Part shown: positions 33,359 through 36,975 of the stretch, in pieces | How the letters are laid out: every line of letters begins with the position of its first letter | How positions within the stretch are numbered: position 1 is the first letter of the stretch | Assembly (NCBI GenBank): GCA_018262455.1 | Contig: JAGSPR010000006.1 | Span: forward strand, 1-36,975 | Direction of reading: 5' to 3' | DNA length: 36,975 nt | Origin: Deltaproteobacteria bacterium | GTDB taxonomy: Bacteria; Myxococcota; Polyangia; Haliangiales; Haliangiaceae | Position numbers and translations under genes: made by a program | The notes under the pieces: model-generated | Told to the model about the DNA's origin: nothing | What the model saw: only the letters and a program-made list of their open reading frames with translations | Database searches by the model: none

Positions 33359-34744
33359 TCACTGATCCTTGGGCAGGAAGATGCCCGGCGCCGACACACC
33401 GTTCGCGAAGGCGGAGATCAGCCGATCGTCACGCTTGGCGATGGCGTAGGCCACCGACGCGAGTGCGATTTTCGCGGTGTCGTTCGAGCTGTACGCCACC
33501 GGCGCGCCATTGCCATCGAAGCCCTGGGTGGTCCCGTTGCGATCGGTGCTGCCGAACCAGCCGGTCTTGAGGTGGCCACCACCGAGGACGTAGAGGTGGT
33601 TCGTGTTGTTCGGCGTGCCATCGGGCCAGCCGCTGCGGTCCAGCGGATCCTTGGTCGTGTCACCGGAGATCGTGACCACCACATCATCGACCAGGGACTT
33701 GCTGGTCGCGGTGTCGACCGTGTTGGTCATGTGGGTCATGAACCCGTCGAACACCTTCTTGAGCTGCGGCGGCACCGTGTTGATGCTGCCGTCGTCGAAC
33801 GCGCCGTGGGGATCATCGCGCATGGCCGGCAAGACCACGGCGTTCGTGAGGCCCATCGCGAAGGCCTTGACCGCGATGATGAGGGTCTTGGCGATATCCT
33901 GCACGTTGCCGCGGGTCGCGCCGTCCAGCCCGTAGAGGTCCCGGTCTGCCTGCGTGATCGCCAGCTTGGCCGCGAGGTTGGTGCCGAGGAACTGCGCGGC
34001 ACTGGAGGACGTCGTGTACGAGCCCTTCTGAGTCGAGCGGTTCGACGCGCGGTTCAGCTGGGTGAAGGCATCGTACTGCGCCTTGTAGAGCGCGGCGTCG
34101 GAGGAGTTCGACAGCAGGCCACCCACGCGCGAAGCGGCGCTGTTGAACAGCCCAACGATCTGGTCACCATTGCCGACCTGCGTCGGCTGCGAGGCGCCGG
34201 CAGCCGTCCCGATGTCGACATCGCCGACCGCGATGATCGGGATGACCGTCGGCGTCTGCGCCTGGAGCACGCTGGCGATCGCGTGGATGTTGGCGCCGTT
34301 GAGGCTTGTCGTCGAGGTCGGCGTGTTCGTGTGGGTCTCGTTACGACCACACGTGAAGGCCGTCAGCTGGCGTGCGGCCGGGAGGTTCGCCCATGGCGTC
34401 TGCGGCCCGATCGCGAGCGGCTTGGCGGTGCCTGCCACGAGGGTCGCCTGGCCGGGATAGTTCCAGGAGAAGTTCGGGTTCGCTGCCATCGCGACATCGA
34501 CCTGCGGCCAGAACTGGGTGAACCAGGCCAGCCCACCGTTGCCGGCGACGAGGTGAACCGAGCGCATCGTGGGGTTGGTCGAGGCTGCGAACGCAACCCC
34601 CTTCCCCGCCGAGCGCTCGAGGATGTCGAAGACCTTGCTGCGTGACACGCCGAGTGCGGCGCCCGCAGCGACGGTCCACTTGATGAGAGCGCGGCGGGTC
34701 AGCTCGTGCTGCTCGTCGCGCTTCGAAGAGGGGGACTTCGTCAT
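33359..34744 (-). CDS. Tat-exported DUF1501-like (sulfatase-fold-like) protein
   Basis: The 461-residue product has a twin-Arg signal (TRRALIKWTVAAGAALG, R17-R18), predicting folded export. The mature part resembles DUF1501 proteins. It contains HLVAGNGGLAWFTQFWPQVD near the start and, towards the end, VVVTISGDTTKDPLDRSGWP, then NHLYVLGGGHLKTGWFGSTD, which corresponds to the GRDHW...LAGGG...G.TD region of that family. DUF1501 proteins are related to the alkaline phosphatase/sulfatase superfamily and often pair with CxxCH proteins (DUF1549/1553/PSD) in Planctomycetes and Myxococcota; their function is unknown. The gene is last in a four-gene operon, with a strong AGGAG site seven bases before the ATG, and is followed by a good terminator. 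Confidence 0.7.
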   Translation of the reverse strand: MTKSPSSKRDEQHELTRRALIKWTVAAGAALGVSRSKVFDILERSAGKGVAFAASTNPTMRSVHLVAGNGGLAWFTQFWPQVDVAMAANPNFSWNYPGQATLVAGTAKPLAIGPQTPWANLPAARQLTAFTCGRNETHTNTPTSTTSLNGANIHAIASVLQAQTPTVIPIIAVGDVDIGTAAGASQPTQVGNGDQIVGLFNSAASRVGGLLSNSSDAALYKAQYDAFTQLNRASNRSTQKGSYTTSSSAAQFLGTNLAAKLAITQADRDLYGLDGATRGNVQDIAKTLIIAVKAFAMGLTNAVVLPAMRDDPHGAFDDGSINTVPPQLKKVFDGFMTHMTNTVDTATSKSLVDDVVVTISGDTTKDPLDRSGWPDGTPNNTNHLYVLGGGHLKTGWFGSTDRNGTTQGFDGNGAPVAYSSNDTAKIALASVAYAIAKRDDRLISAFANGVSAPGIFLPKDQ

Positions 34745-34754
34745 GGTGGGTCTC

Positions 34755-35432
34755 CTACTCGCAGGTGTACGCCGCGGCCAGCAGGGCTGCGACAGCAATG
34801 CGCTTGCCGACCAACGGGTCGGAGGCGCTGGACACGGTGAGGTTGCAGAAGTCGAGGTGAGCGGCTTGCGCCGGCGTGCCGATGAGGCAGGCGATGCCAT
34901 CGGCCCGACACTGGTTCGTGCCCGGCTCGAACAGCTGAGGTCCGACGCCGTTGACCTGGCAGCGCGCCAGGGTCGGAAGGGCGGCGATGACCTCGTCAGC
35001 GCCCGCGGCGAAGATGTCGAACTCGCGCGAGGCACCCGACGTCGTGATGCTCAGGTTCTCGCGGATGCGGTTCGCGAAGTTCGGGCCACCGAGCGCGTTG
35101 AAGCCGTCGGTGTAGAGCTGACCGGCGGACAGGTCGGCGGTGTTGGTGGGGTCGATGCCGACCGACCGCATCACGTTGCCAAGCGTCCGGTAGCGAACCT
35201 TCGCGCAGCTGTGGACGTGGGACGTGAACTTGGGCGGGCCTTCCTTCGCGAGCCGGTCGAGCAGGTCGAACGGGTTGAAGCCCGAGTTGTCGTGATCGAA
35301 CGTGGTGTCTGAACCTCCGGCCGTTCCGTCCCCCCCTGGATCGGCGGGTGGCGCGGTGTCTTCGAGCCCACCGCACCCGGCAAGACCGAGCGACGCGACC
35401 AGGATCGTCAGTGTGATTCCATTTCGGGTCAT
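34755..35432 (-). CDS. Lipoprotein of unknown function in the DUF1501 operon
   Basis: The 225-residue product has a clear lipoprotein signal (SLGLAGC, Cys20) and a Gly/Asp-rich linker. The globular domain contains NPFDLLDRLAKEGPPKF, HVHSCAKVRYRTLGNVMRSV and five further Cys (SCAKV, ARCQV, NQCRADGIACL, FCNLT, YTCE). I do not recognise the family. Its sequence HVHSCAKVRY, with His and Cys close together, could bind metal but no known motif fits. It lies 10 bases from each neighbour in the operon and has an AGGAGG site overlapping the upstream stop. The conserved position suggests it assembles with the CxxCH and DUF1501 proteins in the envelope. Confidence 0.75.
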   Translation of the reverse strand: MTRNGITLTILVASLGLAGCGGLEDTAPPADPGGDGTAGGSDTTFDHDNSGFNPFDLLDRLAKEGPPKFTSHVHSCAKVRYRTLGNVMRSVGIDPTNTADLSAGQLYTDGFNALGGPNFANRIRENLSITTSGASREFDIFAAGADEVIAALPTLARCQVNGVGPQLFEPGTNQCRADGIACLIGTPAQAAHLDFCNLTVSSASDPLVGKRIAVAALLAAAYTCE

Positions 35433-35442
35433 GGTCGCCTCC

Positions 35443-36600
35443 TCAGAACTTCGTGAAGTCGTCGCTGGTGTAGACGGCGTAGATGAGGCTCTTCATCTTG
35501 AAGCCGCCGGCGGTGAAGGCGTCGACCTGCGTCTGGATGGTCTCGATCGGGACCTCCTGGAGCGTGTCGACGATGTCGGTCTTGCCGAGCGCCCAGTTCC
35601 ACATCCGGGCAACGCCGCACTTGGCAACGTCGGCGTCGGCCGCCATCGCCACGCCGAGGGCGGGGAGGTCGGCGACCGGCTGGCCAAAGCGCCAGGCCGT
35701 GGTCTCACCGGTGGGGATGTAGTCGGAGAGCTCCGCGAGCGGCGCGCCATCGAGCGGCGTGGTCACCGCGATCTGCGGCTGGTACGCACCGTCCTTGTCG
35801 AAGTTCGCGAACAGCGGCGCGATGTGGTTCATCGTCGTGTGGCAGTTCGCGCAGATCACGGCGGACACGTCCTGGAAGTTGACGCGGCCACCGTTGTTCG
35901 GTCCGGAGATGCTCTGGAACGGCCAGTCGCCCGTGAACGGCGAGGCGGCACCGATCTCGACAGGCGCGCCGCCGAGCTCGATCGGGAACTTCGCGCAGTC
36001 GAAGGTCTCCTGGACCCACTTGACGCGACGGAACGCGAAGTTGCCGTAGAACTGCTTCATGACACCCGGGTTCGCGAGGACGCCGACCTTGGGGCCGTTG
36101 CCGGGACACTCGGCAGGCGTGAACACGCCCGTACCTTCGTCGAAGGTCGGACAGTTGTTCGCGTTCTGGGTGAGCAGGCTCATGTAGCTGCCGTCAGTGG
36201 CAGCGAGCTGCGCAGCCAGCGCGGGCGCGGTGTCGAACTCCGCCGTCTCACCGAGCTTGAAGGTGTCCCGCCAGAAGTAGAACATCTGGGCCGCGAACGT
36301 TGGACGGCTGAGGTAGTCGGTGACGAGCGCTTCGTACGCGGCCTTCTTCGCGGCGAGGTCGGTCGGAGTGCCAACCGTGTTGATCTCGGTGATCGTCGGC
36401 AGGTCGCCGGTCAGCCGGAGCGCGGCGATGCGGAGCGCGGCGCTGTAATCGAACTCGCGGGTGGCGAGCTCCTGGTCCCATTCGTCACCGGAGCCGCTGC
36501 CGTTACTTCCGGAGCCATCGTCGCCCGACGGCGTCGAGTCGCTGCTGCTGCAGGCCGGGACCGCGAGTGCGGCGATCAGTATCGTTGAGATCCTCTTCAT
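35443..36600 (-). CDS. CxxCH (cytochrome c-type motif) lipoprotein of the DUF1501 operon
   Basis: The 385-residue product has a lipoprotein signal (AVPAC, Cys17), a Ser/Gly/Asp linker and a mostly helical domain. One covalent-heme motif, CANCH (C250, C253, H254), lies in VSAVICANCHTTMNHIAPLF. The Met in TTMNHI and later Met residues are possible axial ligands. The layout (helical N-part, GVLANPGVMKQFYGN segment, then CxxCH) resembles the DUF1588/1592/PSD group of Planctomycete/Myxococcota cytochrome-like proteins; the exact family needs a profile search. AAGGAG lies four bases before the ATG. It is cotranscribed with the other CxxCH protein, separated by 8 bases. Confidence 0.7.
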   Translation of the reverse strand: MKRISTILIAALAVPACSSSDSTPSGDDGSGSNGSGSGDEWDQELATREFDYSAALRIAALRLTGDLPTITEINTVGTPTDLAAKKAAYEALVTDYLSRPTFAAQMFYFWRDTFKLGETAEFDTAPALAAQLAATDGSYMSLLTQNANNCPTFDEGTGVFTPAECPGNGPKVGVLANPGVMKQFYGNFAFRRVKWVQETFDCAKFPIELGGAPVEIGAASPFTGDWPFQSISGPNNGGRVNFQDVSAVICANCHTTMNHIAPLFANFDKDGAYQPQIAVTTPLDGAPLAELSDYIPTGETTAWRFGQPVADLPALGVAMAADADVAKCGVARMWNWALGKTDIVDTLQEVPIETIQTQVDAFTAGGFKMKSLIYAVYTSDDFTKF

Positions 36601-36608
36601 GGGGCTCC

Positions 36609-36975
36609 TTAAGGGGCGTCTCTCTCGCCGACGATCCAGGGATTCAGCGCGGTCTTGAACGCATCGTGTGCGCCCGTGTTGCCGTTGAACGTGAATGGGT
36701 GATTGCCGTTGCCAGGCACGCTGGCCAGGAAGATGCCGCTCTGGTCGATGGTCTGGAAATTGACGCGCGTCCGGACCTGGTTGCATGCGGCCTGCAGCGT
36801 CGGATCGTCCGTGCCGTCGACCCCGGTGATGTTCATCGCCGAGGTGGCGTTCGCGTCCTGACCGCCATGACAGGACCGGCAGTTCGTGTTGAGCGGGCCC
36901 TGCGCGCCGGCCTTGAATAGATCGAGCTTCTTGCAGCCGGCATCGCCGCCGCCACCTCCACCACTGCCTGGATCG
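36609..36975 (-). CDS. CxxCH cytochrome-like protein, 5' end outside window
   Basis: The frame is open to the right edge, so the start and any signal peptide are missing; 121 residues are visible. After a Gly-rich stretch comes KLDLFKAGAQGPLNTNCRSCHGG, in which CRSCH is a c-type heme attachment motif. The remainder (FQTIDQSGIFLASVPGNG; HPFTFNGNTGAHDAFKTAL) is typical of the short heme domains that precede DUF1588/DUF1501 genes. The Gly-rich segment before it suggests a lipoprotein linker, but this cannot be confirmed. It is the first visible gene of the operon; more genes may lie upstream beyond the window. Confidence 0.72.
   Translation of the reverse strand, partial: DPGSGGGGGGDAGCKKLDLFKAGAQGPLNTNCRSCHGGQDANATSAMNITGVDGTDDPTLQAACNQVRTRVNFQTIDQSGIFLASVPGNGNHPFTFNGNTGAHDAFKTALNPWIVGERDAP

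Overview
The window is about 37 kb of very GC-rich (roughly two-thirds G+C by eye), tightly packed bacterial DNA. The lipoprotein-rich gene content fits a Myxococcota-type (delta-proteobacterial) genome: a CheA-receiver hybrid kinase as in FrzE, a PP2C phosphatase, an alpha-2-macroglobulin system, PQQ-propeller and DUF3108 lipoproteins, and a DUF1501/CxxCH operon. A Haliangium/Kofleriaceae-like host is my guess from gene style; nothing here proves it. I see no rRNA, tRNA, insertion sequence, prophage or CRISPR array, and no non-coding stretch longer than 300 bases.

Layout. 1-1842 (-): tandem HCCA-isomerase/DsbA-fold fusion followed by a YhhN membrane protein cut by the window edge. 1973-6252 (+): a small unknown protein, a PQQ-propeller lipoprotein and RNase R. 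6253-8855 (-): cheW and a cheA-receiver hybrid, overlapping by 4 nt. 8972-9895 (+): a copper type II monooxygenase-like lipoprotein. 9948-11156 (-): clpX. 11403-14016 (+): an atypical OmpR-type regulator and a PP2C phosphatase with a cNMP-binding-like domain. 14020-14817 (-): a DUF3108 lipoprotein. 14872-15825 (+): pdxA. 15909-20410 (+): an alpha-2-macroglobulin encoded as two overlapping genes. 20435-22068 (-): a Crp/Fnr regulator and a CPBP membrane protease. 22046-23147 (+): a TonB/AgmX-like protein and a small lipoprotein. 23173-24867 (-): an exported transglutaminase-like protein. 24942-28295 (+): a 12-TM transporter fused to helical repeats and a cNMP-binding domain. 28328-30711 (-): an exported water-dikinase-like protein and a Cys-containing lipoprotein. 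30741-32069 (+): an MFS transporter. 32070-33229 (-): a lipoprotein-anchored methyltransferase and a lipoprotein gene broken by an in-frame TGA. 33303-36975 (-): a four-gene operon (two CxxCH proteins, a lipoprotein and a Tat-exported DUF1501-like protein) ending in the only clear intrinsic terminator.

The strongest unexpected signal is regulatory. Nine genes that head transcription units carry a -10-like hexamer (TANNNT, once TANNNC) separated by exactly six bases from an ATG or GTG. This predicts leaderless mRNAs. Genes inside the 3' operon instead have textbook AGGAG/AAGGAG sites. Other candidates for new biology are the two-gene alpha-2-macroglobulin, the secreted water-dikinase-like protein, the lipoprotein methyltransferase, and the DUF1501/CxxCH export operon.
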